Shown in pieces: positions 18,374 to 27,121 of a stretch of DNA of 63,813 nt (position 1 is the first letter of the stretch; every line of letters starts with the position of its first letter). Source of the DNA: Melioribacter sp. (lineage in GTDB: Bacteria > Bacteroidota > Ignavibacteria > Ignavibacteriales > Melioribacteraceae); the NCBI GenBank assembly GCA_023250955.1, contig JAHEZQ010000024.1, forward strand, positions 1-63,813, in the 5' to 3' direction. The notes below the pieces were generated by a model. The model saw only the letters and a list, made by a program, of their open reading frames with translations. It ran no database searches and was not told where the DNA came from. A program made the position numbers and the translations under genes.

Positions 18374-20200
18374 ATGTTAGAGTTAGAAAAAGATACTAAG
18401 AAAAAAGTATCTAAACCAAAAAGAGAAAGGTACATCAATGCAGATGAATACTCTCCCGAAGATCTTAAAGAACTTTCTGAACTTTATGCACATTCATTCC
18501 GCGATATAAAGGAAGGTGAAATTCTTGAAGGTACTATCGTTGGTGTAAATGCAGATAACATTGTTGTTGATGTAGGTTTCAAATCAGACGGAACAATTTC
18601 AAAATCTGAATTCAATGCAACAGAAGAAATTAAGATCGGTGAAAAAGTTGATGTTGTAATTGAAAGTGTTGAAGATGAAGACGGAAATTTAGTTCTTTCC
18701 AAGAAAAGAGCGGACTTCCTTAAAATCTGGGGAAGGGTTATGGATGCTTTCGAAAATGAAAAAGTCCTTCCGGGAAAAATTCTTAAACGAATTAAAGGCG
18801 GAATGGTTGTTGACTTGATGGGAATTGAAGCATTCTTACCCGGTTCACAAATTGATATTCGTCCTGTTCGTGATTTTGATGCATTCGTCGGTCAAACGAT
18901 GGATTTCAAAATTGTAAAAGTAAATATCCCAACAGAAAATATCGTTGTTTCTCATAAAGTACTTATTGAAGAAACAATTTCCGATCAGCGTAAAGAAATT
19001 CTTGATAAGCTTGAGAAAGGACAAATTCTTGAGGGTACAGTTAAAGCTATTACAGATTTCGGTGTGTTCATTGATCTCGGCGGTGTTGATGGTCTTATTC
19101 ACATTACAGATCTAAGCTGGGGAAGAATTAATCATCCGAGTGAAATTCTTAGACTTGATGAGAAAATTAAAGTTGTTGTTACCGATTTTGAAATGGAACG
19201 CAAGAGAATTTCTCTAAGCTTAAAACAACTCTTACCACATCCATGGGAAAAAATTGAAGATAAATTAAAGATCGGTGATAAAGTTGCCGGTCGTGTTGTT
19301 TCACTTACAGATTACGGCGCTTTTATTGAGATCGAAAAAGGTATTGAAGGACTGATTCACATTTCTGAAATGAGCTGGACACAACATATCAGCCATCCAT
19401 CACAATTTGTTTCTATGGGACAAGTTGTTGAAGCAGTTATTTTAAGTCTCGATAAAGATGATAAGAAAATTTCACTTGGTATGAAACAATTAACACCAGA
19501 TCCGTGGTCAGATTTATTGAAGAAATATCCGGTTGGTTCTCAACATCAAGGTATTGCACGTAACTTAACAAACTTTGGTGTGTTCGTTGAACTTGAACCA
19601 GGTATTGATGGATTAGTTCATATCAGTGATTTATCATGGACCAAGAAAATCCGTCATCCCGGCGAAGTTGTTAAGAAAGGCGATAAGATTGATGTTGTTG
19701 TTCTTGGTGTTGATACTGATTCAAGAAAAATTTCTTTGGGACATAAACAGATAAATGCTAATCCTTGGGATAATTTTGAAAAAGAATATGCGGTTGGAAA
19801 AAATTCTGATGGTAAGATTGTTCGCATAATCGAAAAAGGATTAATTGCTGAACTTCCATTGAATGTTGACGGATTCATTCCTGCAACACAGCTTTCAACT
19901 TCAAAGATCAAAAATCTTTCTTTCTGTTTTCCGATTGGAACAAAACTTGAATTAAAGGTTGTTGAGTTCGATAAGGATAATAAGAAAATTGTTCTTAGCG
20001 CACTTGCAGCATTAAAAGAAAAATCAGATGAAGAAATTGCAAAATATATTGCTGATTTCAAGTTGGAAAAAGTTACTGTTCCGGATTTGAAACAAGCAGA
20101 TGCTGAGAAATTCGATTCATCGGATTTTAATTTATACGAGGACACAAAACCTCAACCGCAAATTCCTGCTCCTCCTGCGGTAGAGAAAAAAGATGAATAA
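18374..20200 (+). CDS. rpsA: 30S ribosomal protein S1
   Basis: A 608-aa protein with six S1 (OB-fold) repeats. The later repeats show the strong RNA-binding consensus (VDGLIHITDLSWGRINHP, IEGLIHISEMSW, IDGLVHISDLSW). It recruits mRNA to the small subunit. The C-terminal tail is low-complexity and proline-rich (PQPQIPAPPAVEKK). SD AGGAG is close to the ATG. It follows cmk by 83 nt, the conserved order. Confidence 0.97.
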   Translation: MLELEKDTKKKVSKPKRERYINADEYSPEDLKELSELYAHSFRDIKEGEILEGTIVGVNADNIVVDVGFKSDGTISKSEFNATEEIKIGEKVDVVIESVEDEDGNLVLSKKRADFLKIWGRVMDAFENEKVLPGKILKRIKGGMVVDLMGIEAFLPGSQIDIRPVRDFDAFVGQTMDFKIVKVNIPTENIVVSHKVLIEETISDQRKEILDKLEKGQILEGTVKAITDFGVFIDLGGVDGLIHITDLSWGRINHPSEILRLDEKIKVVVTDFEMERKRISLSLKQLLPHPWEKIEDKLKIGDKVAGRVVSLTDYGAFIEIEKGIEGLIHISEMSWTQHISHPSQFVSMGQVVEAVILSLDKDDKKISLGMKQLTPDPWSDLLKKYPVGSQHQGIARNLTNFGVFVELEPGIDGLVHISDLSWTKKIRHPGEVVKKGDKIDVVVLGVDTDSRKISLGHKQINANPWDNFEKEYAVGKNSDGKIVRIIEKGLIAELPLNVDGFIPATQLSTSKIKNLSFCFPIGTKLELKVVEFDKDNKKIVLSALAALKEKSDEEIAKYIADFKLEKVTVPDLKQADAEKFDSSDFNLYEDTKPQPQIPAPPAVEKKDE

Positions 20201-20250
20201 AACTTGCGGTCAGCCGTCAGTTTTCGGCTTTCAGCATTTGTAAAATATTC

Positions 20251-20302
20251 GGGCTGTATTTAATCAAATTTGTTTTTAGATTGGATGCAGCCCATTTTGT
20301 TT
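20251..20302 (+). terminator. probable rpsA terminator
   Basis: GGGCTGTAT (20251-20259) pairs with ATGCAGCCC (20285-20293, one T-G pair). A smaller AATC/GATT helix sits inside the loop, and T-rich sequence ATTTTGTTTG follows. It is the first stable hairpin after rpsA. Confidence 0.5.
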
Positions 20303-20311
20303 GTTGAAAAT

Positions 20312-20377
20312 AGTCAGTTGTCAATCGTCAGTTGTGTTTTATTTTTTACAACTGACAACCATCAGCGGACTACTGAC
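20312..20377 (+). repeat. imperfect palindrome of GTCAG-type repeats
   Basis: The left arm has GTCAGTTGTCAATCGTCAGTTGT (abridged; 20313-20335). The right arm contains ACAACTGACAACC...ACTACTGAC (20348-20377). The inner 12 bp pair almost perfectly around an AT-rich loop. Similar TCAG words occur at 20210-20240, in the gene at 21741, and in the palindrome at 22517, so a dispersed repeat family is likely. Nothing coding is seen in 20201-20412. Confidence 0.55.
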
Positions 20378-20412
20378 GATAAATATCAATAATAAGTTTA
20401 ATGATTGAGATC

Positions 20413-21738
20413 ATGTCCAAAGTAGCATTCCATACATTAGGCTGTAAACTGAATTTTTCCGAGACTTCAACTATCGGGCAGCAATTTCTTCAACACGGCT
20501 TCAGTATTGTTGATGAAAAAGAAAAAGCAGATGTATTTGTTATCAACACATGCACAGTTACTGATAATGCAGACCGTGAATGCCGGCAAATTGTTCGACG
20601 CGCACTTCGCAATAATCCAAATTCATTTATTGTTGTTACAGGATGCTATGCTCAACTTCGTCCCGATGAGATAGCAAAGATTGATGGAGTTGATGCAATA
20701 TTTGGCAGTAATGAGAAATTTAATCTATTCTCTTATCTGGAAAATTTTGAGAAGAAAGAACTATCATGCATTTATGTTTCTCCAACAGAAAATTTGGATT
20801 CATTCAATCCTTCTTATTCATCTGATGCAGATAATCGCACAAGAGCATTTTTCAAAATTCAAGACGGATGCGATTATAAATGTTCATTCTGTACAATTCC
20901 ATTAGCGCGCGGTAAAAGCAGAAGTGCAAATCCTGAGGAAGTGATTAGTGAGTTTAAGCAATTATTAAAAGCCGGATACAAAGAAATAATATTAACTGGT
21001 GTTAATGTTGGCGATTATGGAAATTCTTTCGATCTTGATCTGTATGCACTTCTAAAACAAATGTTAGAAGTTGATGGTGATTACCGGATTCGAATTAGTT
21101 CAATCGAACCAAATCTTTTAACTGATGAGATATTAGATTTAACTGCTAACGATGAAAGAATGTGTAATCATTTTCATATTCCATTGCAAAGTGGAAGTCG
21201 TGAAATTTTAAAATTGATGCAACGACGTTACCGTGTTGAAGATTATCAGGAGTTAATTTATAAAGCGAATAATAGAATAACTGATCTTGGGATTGGTGTA
21301 GATGTTATTGTAGGATTTCCTGGAGAGACGGAAGAAAATTTTCTTGAGACTTATAATTTTCTTTTAAATTTACCAATTTCGTATTTGCATGTATTCACTT
21401 ATTCTGAACGGCCCGAAACTAAAGCAATTGAAATGGCAAATTCTGTTGATCCGGTAGAAAGAAAACGCCGAAGTAATATGCTTAGAATTTTGAGCGAGAA
21501 GAAAAAACATGAATTTTATCAAAAGATGATTGGCAAAGAATTAACAATTCTTTTCGAACATGAAGATCATAATGGTTGGATGAAAGGATTTTCTTCAAAT
21601 TATGTTCGTGTAAAACATTCGTTTGATCACGAATTAATTAATAAATTTGTGAAGGTAAAAATCAAGGAGGTTGATGAAAATATTTGTACAACAGAGAATA
21701 TTTCAATTAATGAATCAATAAACATTCAAGCAGGTTGA
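20413..21738 (+). CDS. mtaB: tRNA t6A37 methylthiotransferase MtaB
   Basis: A 441-aa radical-SAM methylthiotransferase that converts t6A37 to ms2t6A37 in tRNAs. The N-terminal UPF0004 domain has HTLGCKLNFSET, INTCTVT and VTGCYAQ, whose cysteines bind one Fe-S cluster. The radical-SAM CxxxCxxC is Cys153, Cys157, Cys160 (CDYKCSFC). A C-terminal TRAM-like segment follows. GCKLN distinguishes it from MiaB and RimO. I chose the ATG at 20413; 20401 is an in-frame alternative adding four residues. Confidence 0.92.
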   Translation: MSKVAFHTLGCKLNFSETSTIGQQFLQHGFSIVDEKEKADVFVINTCTVTDNADRECRQIVRRALRNNPNSFIVVTGCYAQLRPDEIAKIDGVDAIFGSNEKFNLFSYLENFEKKELSCIYVSPTENLDSFNPSYSSDADNRTRAFFKIQDGCDYKCSFCTIPLARGKSRSANPEEVISEFKQLLKAGYKEIILTGVNVGDYGNSFDLDLYALLKQMLEVDGDYRIRISSIEPNLLTDEILDLTANDERMCNHFHIPLQSGSREILKLMQRRYRVEDYQELIYKANNRITDLGIGVDVIVGFPGETEENFLETYNFLLNLPISYLHVFTYSERPETKAIEMANSVDPVERKRRSNMLRILSEKKKHEFYQKMIGKELTILFEHEDHNGWMKGFSSNYVRVKHSFDHELINKFVKVKIKEVDENICTTENISINESINIQAG

Positions 21739-21740
21739 AA

Positions 21741-22511
21741 ATGAAAACCATTATCTCTCTAGTTGTGCTTGTTTCATCAATATCATTTGCACAAGTTTTA
21801 CAATCAAAAAGTCTAATCGAATTAAGACAGCAGTCAGCTATCAGCTATCAGCATTCAGCTCTTGAAATCCAAAATCCAAAATCCAAAATCCAAAATATTG
21901 AAGCAAACTTTCAGAATCCTACATTAGAGAAAAAGAATCCAGCACTTGCAATTTTATATTCAATGTTGTTACCAGGAATGGGTGAACTGTATGCTGGGGA
22001 TTATTCTAGTGGAAAATATTTTACAATTGCCGATGGAGTTTTATGGGGAGCGTTTGCCGGTTTTGAAATCTATGGCAAGTGGAAAGAGAATGATTACAAA
22101 TCATTCGCCGAATCAAAAGCCGGAGTTCATCTTAGCGGTAAAGAATCGGAATATTTTGCTAACATAGGAATATATCAAAGTATAGATGATTATAATGCTG
22201 CTATGGAATTAAACCGCGATTTTGATAAGACTTATAACACAGCATCATTCTATTGGAAATGGAATGATAATGATCAACGTAAACAGTACCGTGATTTGTG
22301 GTCTTCGAGCGAATCCGCTTACACAAATGTTCGATTTGTAGTTGGTGCTTTAATACTTAACCGTTTGATAAGTGCAGTCAATGCAGTTAGATTAGTTTCT
22401 GCGTACAATAAAAATCTATCACAAGAAGTTAGCTGGAATGTTTCAGTCGGTTTGAATAATAATCCAACTTTGCCAACTTCGATAACTTTTAATTTTGTAA
22501 AATCATTCTAG
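21741..22511 (+). CDS. secreted/membrane DUF5683-like protein with internal 7-nt repeats
   Basis: A 256-aa protein. It has a signal peptide (MKTIISLVVLVSSISFAQ), a linker ~19-60, then AILYSMLLPGMGELYAGDYSSGK, abridged as SMLLPGMGELYAGD, a hallmark of DUF5683/TM2-like membrane proteins. An aromatic-rich middle and a C-terminal strand region follow. The linker is encoded by two heptanucleotide arrays, (TCAGCTA)x4 and (AATCCAA)x4, so a one-unit change would break the frame. The ATG is 2 nt after mtaB. Function unknown. Confidence 0.75.
   Translation: MKTIISLVVLVSSISFAQVLQSKSLIELRQQSAISYQHSALEIQNPKSKIQNIEANFQNPTLEKKNPALAILYSMLLPGMGELYAGDYSSGKYFTIADGVLWGAFAGFEIYGKWKENDYKSFAESKAGVHLSGKESEYFANIGIYQSIDDYNAAMELNRDFDKTYNTASFYWKWNDNDQRKQYRDLWSSSESAYTNVRFVVGALILNRLISAVNAVRLVSAYNKNLSQEVSWNVSVGLNNNPTLPTSITFNFVKSF
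21834..21897 (+). repeat. two heptanucleotide tandem arrays within a coding region
   Basis: Four TCAGCTA-like units (21834-21861, last two with changes) are followed by four perfect AATCCAA units (21866-21893). The unit length of 7 is not a multiple of 3, so each gain or loss shifts the frame just after the signal peptide of the 21741 gene. Confidence 0.8.
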
Positions 22512-22516
22512 TGATA

Positions 22517-22555
22517 CAGTTAGTAGTCATTAATTTAATTAATGACTACTGACAA
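22517..22555 (+). repeat. long near-perfect palindrome downstream of 21741 gene
   Basis: GTAGTCATTAATT (22523-22535) and AATTAATGACTAC (22537-22549) pair perfectly over 13 bp around a single T. The stem extends to about 17 bp with flanking GTTA/TGAC. No T-run follows. It may act as a 3'-end stabiliser or weak terminator, or be a relative of the TCAG repeats at 20312. Confidence 0.6.
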
Positions 22556-22624
22556 TTCTCACCTTTACACTAACAACCATCAAAGAATTTTCATAATTTT
22601 GGACTGAATAAGAATTAATTCGAA

Positions 22625-23359
22625 TTGAATAACTACAAATTAATAATCCAATACGATGGAACAAATTATGCCGGATGGCAAATCCAAAGTAATGCTGTTA
22701 GTGTTCAGCAAAAAATTGTTGATGCCATTGAAGTAATTCAAAAAGAAAAAGTTAATCTAATCGGTTCAGGCAGAACAGATACTGGTGTACACGCACTTGG
22801 ACAAGTAGCAAATTTTAGAATTGAAAGCGAATTAGATCTTTATAGATTCCGTTTTTCACTCAATTCAATTTTGCCGAATGACATTTCCGTTATAAAAATG
22901 GAAAAGGTAGATGAATCTTTTCATGCAAGATTTGATGCCAAGAACAGAAGTTACATTTATTTATTTTGTGATCACAAATCGCCATTCTATAATAATTACT
23001 CTTATTATTTTCCTTCTATAACAAAATTAGATTTTAATTATCTAAACAGAATTTCAAAAACATTATTAGGGTTGCATGATTTTACTTCATTCTCAAGAAA
23101 AAATACTGAAATAGAAGACAAAACTTGTGATGTTAAAGAAATTATTTGGCACAAAGGAAAAACTATTTCTACTTTCTATATTTCGGCAAATCGTTTTATG
23201 CACGGAATGGTAAGAACAATTATCGGTACAATTTTGTTTGCAGCAGAAAAAAAACTTAGTGAAAATTATTTGGTAGAAGTTCTTAAAGAAAAAAATAGAG
23301 AAAAAGCGGATGAATCCGTTCCTGCTAAAGGGTTATTCTTATTTAAAGTGAGGTATTAA
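22625..23359 (+). CDS. truA: tRNA pseudouridine(38-40) synthase
   Basis: A 244-aa TruA. The catalytic Asp52 sits in GSGRTDTGVHALGQ; YDGTNYAGWQIQ begins the first domain and GMVRTIIGT lies in the C-terminal half. Length is typical. The start is TTG at 22625, as no ATG precedes YDGT in frame after the upstream stop. It is one base from the next gene, so the two are probably co-transcribed. Confidence 0.95.
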   Translation: MNNYKLIIQYDGTNYAGWQIQSNAVSVQQKIVDAIEVIQKEKVNLIGSGRTDTGVHALGQVANFRIESELDLYRFRFSLNSILPNDISVIKMEKVDESFHARFDAKNRSYIYLFCDHKSPFYNNYSYYFPSITKLDFNYLNRISKTLLGLHDFTSFSRKNTEIEDKTCDVKEIIWHKGKTISTFYISANRFMHGMVRTIIGTILFAAEKKLSENYLVEVLKEKNREKADESVPAKGLFLFKVRY

Positions 23360-23360
23360 T

Positions 23361-24110
23361 ATGATTGATCTTTCAAACAAAGTTTCAATAATAACGGGCG
23401 GATCCAGAGGAATTGGAGAAGCTTGCGTAAAATTATTTTCGAATGCAAACAGTAAGGTTGGGTTTACTTATAAAAGTGCAAAATCGCAAGCAGAGAAACT
23501 GGAAAAGAAATTTGGTAAAAATGTTAAGGCATATCGTGTTGATATGGAATCAGAAAAAGAAATTTTTGAGATGGTAAAAAAAGTTGCCAAAAATTTTGGA
23601 AAGATTGATGTACTTGTTCATAATGCCGGAATTTGGAACGACGGAACACTTGAAAAAATGACACTTGAACATTGGAATGAATTAATCAGAATAAATCTTA
23701 CTTCAACATTTTTATTTTGTAAAGCTGTAACTCCTTACATGAAGAAAAACAAGTTTGGAAGAATAATTTTAATTACATCAACAGCTGGGCAAAGGGGAGA
23801 AGCTTTTCATTCTCATTATGCTGCATCAAAAGGCGGAATGATTTCATTCACAAAATCTTTAGCTGTTGAATTGGCATCATTTAACATAACTGTAAATTCA
23901 GTAGCTCCCGGGTGGGTTGATACCGAAATGAACGATGATGTATTTGCTGATAAAAATTATAAGGAAAGAATTAGAAAAGGAATACCAGTCGGAAGAATTG
24001 CAACTGCTGAAGATATTGCGGGACCAACTTTATTTCTTGCATCTGATTTAGCGCGGCATATCAACGGAGAAATTCTTAATGTAAACGGCGGAAGTGTTTT
24101 GTGCGGATAA
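23361..24110 (+). CDS. short-chain dehydrogenase/reductase (FabG-like)
   Basis: A 249-aa classical SDR. The nucleotide motif TGGSRGIGEA is at 12-21 and NAG at 88-90. The catalytic set is Ser140, Tyr153 and Lys157 (HYAASKGG). The C-terminus VNGGSVLCG is like 3-oxoacyl-ACP reductases. It probably uses NAD(P)H to reduce a 3-oxoacyl or similar keto group, but SDR substrates cannot be read from sequence. It overlaps nothing and starts one base after truA. Confidence 0.88.
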   Translation: MIDLSNKVSIITGGSRGIGEACVKLFSNANSKVGFTYKSAKSQAEKLEKKFGKNVKAYRVDMESEKEIFEMVKKVAKNFGKIDVLVHNAGIWNDGTLEKMTLEHWNELIRINLTSTFLFCKAVTPYMKKNKFGRIILITSTAGQRGEAFHSHYAASKGGMISFTKSLAVELASFNITVNSVAPGWVDTEMNDDVFADKNYKERIRKGIPVGRIATAEDIAGPTLFLASDLARHINGEILNVNGGSVLCG

Positions 24111-24192
24111 AAATGTGAGTTTTTTGAATATTGGGTTCATTATCATATATTTGAATTGAGTTGATTCACAAACCGTAAAGAAAAAATAACAA

Positions 24193-24654
24193 ATGGAATT
24201 TTTAGCTGAACTTCATCCGCGCATTGTTCACTTTCCTGTTGCATTATTTATATTATATTTTTTTCTTGAAGCATCTGGCATTCTGTTAAAGAAAAATTAT
24301 TTAAGTAAAACAGCATATATAATTTTAATTGCAGGAATTGTTACTGCAGTAACGGCTGTACTTACTGGAAACCAGGCACACGAGTCAGCAAAAATGATTT
24401 TGAAGGAAAAAAATAATTTTTTGAATGGAATGATTGAACAACATGAACAAAATGCAACGATTACTCTCTGGTATTTTTTTGCAATTTTAATTTTAAGAAC
24501 TTACTTCATTACCAAGAAGAAATTTGAGTCCGACTGGAAATACATTTTTATTCCTCTTGGATTAGTAGGTTGCTATCTAATATATATAACAGGAATACAC
24601 GGTGGTGAATTAGTCTTTAAATACGGAATCGGGACACAACTTTTTGGAAAGTAA
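24193..24654 (+). CDS. DUF2231-like integral membrane protein
   Basis: A 153-aa protein with four predicted membrane helices. It starts with LHPRIVHFPVALFILYF, which matches the HPxxVHFPxAL signature of DUF2231 proteins. NQAHE after the second helix and the HGGELVFKYG end are also family-like. The histidines near the membrane face could bind haem or metal (inference). No neighbour clarifies its role. Confidence 0.75.
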   Translation: MEFLAELHPRIVHFPVALFILYFFLEASGILLKKNYLSKTAYIILIAGIVTAVTAVLTGNQAHESAKMILKEKNNFLNGMIEQHEQNATITLWYFFAILILRTYFITKKKFESDWKYIFIPLGLVGCYLIYITGIHGGELVFKYGIGTQLFGK

Positions 24655-24672
24655 TCCATAAATTTAATTGAA

Positions 24673-25257
24673 ATGAAAAAACTTTTATTCTTTTTTATAC
24701 TTTTTAGTTCTCTCGCATTTGGCCAGTTTCAATTCGGTGCTGCTAAAGGGTTGTTTATGGGAATTGCAGTCGGTCCAAGATTTCCAATTGGAGATTTTGC
24801 TGACGCACAAAACATCGGAATTGGTGCGGATGTAATTTTTTCTTACACCGATAATGAATTACTACCTGTTTTTCTATACACAATGATAGGTTACCAACAT
24901 TATCCGGGAAGACAAGATTTTTATAAACGAAGCGACTATTCATCGTTATCTAGTAATGTTTTGATAATTGCACCTGGAGTAAGATATTATTTTAAGCCGA
25001 TATTGGAAAATGTTGTATTACTAATGCCGATAATTGATATCGGTGCTGAGTATGCACTATTCGAAAACTGGAATCAGTTCAAAATAGACAGCGGTAAACA
25101 AAATTTTGTTGAAGACGTAAGTAAATTCGGTTTTCACATCGGTGCAGGTTTCTCGATGTTTATTCTGGATGTTGTCACATATTATAATTTCTTACCAAAA
25201 AATCAGTATCTGTCATTTAATCTGAGAGCAAACATTCCAATCTTTGTAAAAATGTAA
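24673..25257 (+). CDS. probable small outer-membrane beta-barrel protein
   Basis: A 194-aa protein with signal peptide (MKKLLFFFILFSSLAFGQ). Alternating hydrophobic strands carry aromatic girdle residues, and the C-terminus is NQYLSFNLRANIPIFVKM. The glycine-rich first strands (VGPRFPIGDF) resemble OmpW/porin-like small barrels. No specific family is recognised. It lies 18 nt after the DUF2231 gene and 10 nt before a crotonase. Confidence 0.7.
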   Translation: MKKLLFFFILFSSLAFGQFQFGAAKGLFMGIAVGPRFPIGDFADAQNIGIGADVIFSYTDNELLPVFLYTMIGYQHYPGRQDFYKRSDYSSLSSNVLIIAPGVRYYFKPILENVVLLMPIIDIGAEYALFENWNQFKIDSGKQNFVEDVSKFGFHIGAGFSMFILDVVTYYNFLPKNQYLSFNLRANIPIFVKM

Positions 25258-25267
25258 CGAGGGATTT

Positions 25268-26050
25268 ATGAGTTTCAGTAATATTTTATTTGAAGTAAAA
25301 AATAAGATCGGGTTTGTTACAATTAACCGTCCTGATAAGTTAAACGCACTGAACAATGCAACACTTGCTGAATTGAAAGAATGTTTTGCTTCGATAAAGA
25401 ATGATGAAAGCATAAATGTTGTAATTGTAACCGGCGCTGGAGAAAAAGCTTTTGTTGCCGGTGCTGATATTTTCGAATTAAATAAATTGAATGAATCAAC
25501 AGGAAAGAAATTTTCTGAGAACGGACAAGCAGTTTTTAATTTGATAGAGAATCTTGGCAAACCTGTTATTGCGGCAGTTAATGGATTTGCACTCGGCGGC
25601 GGATGTGAACTTGCATTATCATGTCATATAAGATTTGCAAATGAGAAAGCAAAATTTGGTCAGCCGGAAGTTAATCTTGGAATAATTCCTGGTTATGGCG
25701 GAACACAAAGATTAACTCGATTGGTTAACTCCGGCCGGGCAACGGAATTAATTTTAACCGGAGATATCATTGATGCAAATGAAGCTTTGAGAATTGGCCT
25801 AGTGAATAAAATTTTCAGTTCTGAAGAATTAATAAGTAAAACAACTGAGTTTGCGGAAAAAATTTCTTCTAAAGGACAAATTGCAGTTAGAAAAGCTTTG
25901 CTTGCAATTGTTATATGTGATGAATTTTCAGAATCTGACGGTCTTGATCATGAAGCAAAATTATTTGCTGAAGGTTGCGGCACGGAAGATTTTAAGGAAG
26001 GAACAACAGCTTTTCTGGAAAAACGAAAACCAAATTTTAAGAATATTTAG
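25268..26050 (+). CDS. enoyl-CoA hydratase/isomerase family protein
   Basis: A 260-aa crotonase. The oxyanion-hole segments are AFVAGADI and NGFALGGGCELAL. Both catalytic glutamates of true hydratases are present (Glu114 in GGCELA; Glu134 in GQPEVNLG), so it likely hydrates 2-enoyl-CoA in fatty-acid or butyrate-type pathways. SD GAGGG precedes the ATG. The exact chain-length substrate is unknown. Confidence 0.92.
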   Translation: MSFSNILFEVKNKIGFVTINRPDKLNALNNATLAELKECFASIKNDESINVVIVTGAGEKAFVAGADIFELNKLNESTGKKFSENGQAVFNLIENLGKPVIAAVNGFALGGGCELALSCHIRFANEKAKFGQPEVNLGIIPGYGGTQRLTRLVNSGRATELILTGDIIDANEALRIGLVNKIFSSEELISKTTEFAEKISSKGQIAVRKALLAIVICDEFSESDGLDHEAKLFAEGCGTEDFKEGTTAFLEKRKPNFKNI

Positions 26051-26083
26051 ATAGAGTTTTTTTAATTACCAATAATTCCTATC

Positions 26084-27121
26084 GTGACAAATCAAAAACA
26101 AAAATTTATCAAATATCTTTTAATAGCTGCAATAGCATTGCTCATTATTAATATTGCAATCGAATCGCTTAAGAAACCCAAAAAAGAAATCGCAGTTCAT
26201 GAGCTTTCAGTTGTTCAAATTGAAACTGTTTTTTTTACTGTTCTTGATGAATATGGAATTGAAACAAAATGGATAACTAGAAAAAAATATAAGTCCGCAG
26301 ATTATGATTCAGTAAAAACCGAATACACAGTAAAAATTCCAGCCGATATGCCAGTTCCATTGATTATTAAAGACATAAATAAAGTTATTGAAAAAGATAT
26401 TACCGGATTTGTATCAGAAGAAAAAAAAATATTCGGAACAACCGAGATTCGTATCTATACTAATGAAGTTCTAAAATTGAAGGCGACATTAATTCCGAAT
26501 AAAGAAATTATTAGAAAGAGAAACGAGCTTTCATTTGTAATCAATGATGTATTCGATCTTAATGAAAAAGGTTTTAACAATTTTTTAAGTGTTCATCATC
26601 TTATTTCATGCACCGTTGTTCCCGGTCATGATCTTGTAATCAAAACTGATTCTCTAAAAGATTATACGAAAGAATATGCAGTTTTATTGAACAACGATAT
26701 CAGCGATCCAAAGATGAAATTAAAATCAGATTATCAAAAAGAATTACTGCGCGGTTCGATACAAAATATTGTTTCAAGTTTTAGAGACGCTAAAGCATAT
26801 ATAATAGATGAAAATTCTACTTTGTATAATTCTCCAATCTATAATTATGTGCGTGATGAATTAAAACGCCAGAGCATCTATATTTATCCCCGTTCAGAGT
26901 TAATAGAATTAAATGCCCAGGAAGGTTCAGAGTTGATTTCAAAATTTAGATTTTACTGCGAAGATACAACCGGGGTACATCAGAAGATTTTTTTCAGTTC
27001 CTTCGATAATTTTTTGAAAATTCAGAATGAAATTGAAAAAATTAAAAAGAAGGGTAATAAGATAATTCCACTTTCAAAAACATTTCTTGCAGAAAAACCG
27101 GCCTCATTAAAAACTAAGTAA
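26084..27121 (+). CDS. anchored protein of unknown function
   Basis: A 345-aa protein starting at GTG. A short basic N-terminus is followed by one membrane helix (~10-26), then a mostly soluble, mixed alpha/beta exported part. The C-terminal half (IIDENSTLYNSPIYNYVRDE, abridged) faintly recalls divergent polysaccharide deacetylases, but the catalytic Asp/His motifs are not evident. I do not assign a function. Its last 8 bases overlap the end of the convergent M16 gene. Confidence 0.65.
   Translation: MTNQKQKFIKYLLIAAIALLIINIAIESLKKPKKEIAVHELSVVQIETVFFTVLDEYGIETKWITRKKYKSADYDSVKTEYTVKIPADMPVPLIIKDINKVIEKDITGFVSEEKKIFGTTEIRIYTNEVLKLKATLIPNKEIIRKRNELSFVINDVFDLNEKGFNNFLSVHHLISCTVVPGHDLVIKTDSLKDYTKEYAVLLNNDISDPKMKLKSDYQKELLRGSIQNIVSSFRDAKAYIIDENSTLYNSPIYNYVRDELKRQSIYIYPRSELIELNAQEGSELISKFRFYCEDTTGVHQKIFFSSFDNFLKIQNEIEKIKKKGNKIIPLSKTFLAEKPASLKTK

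Noticed and set aside
19654-20145. 163-aa open frame on the minus strand inside rpsA
   Set aside because: Antisense shadow of a highly conserved gene with no start signal or domain.
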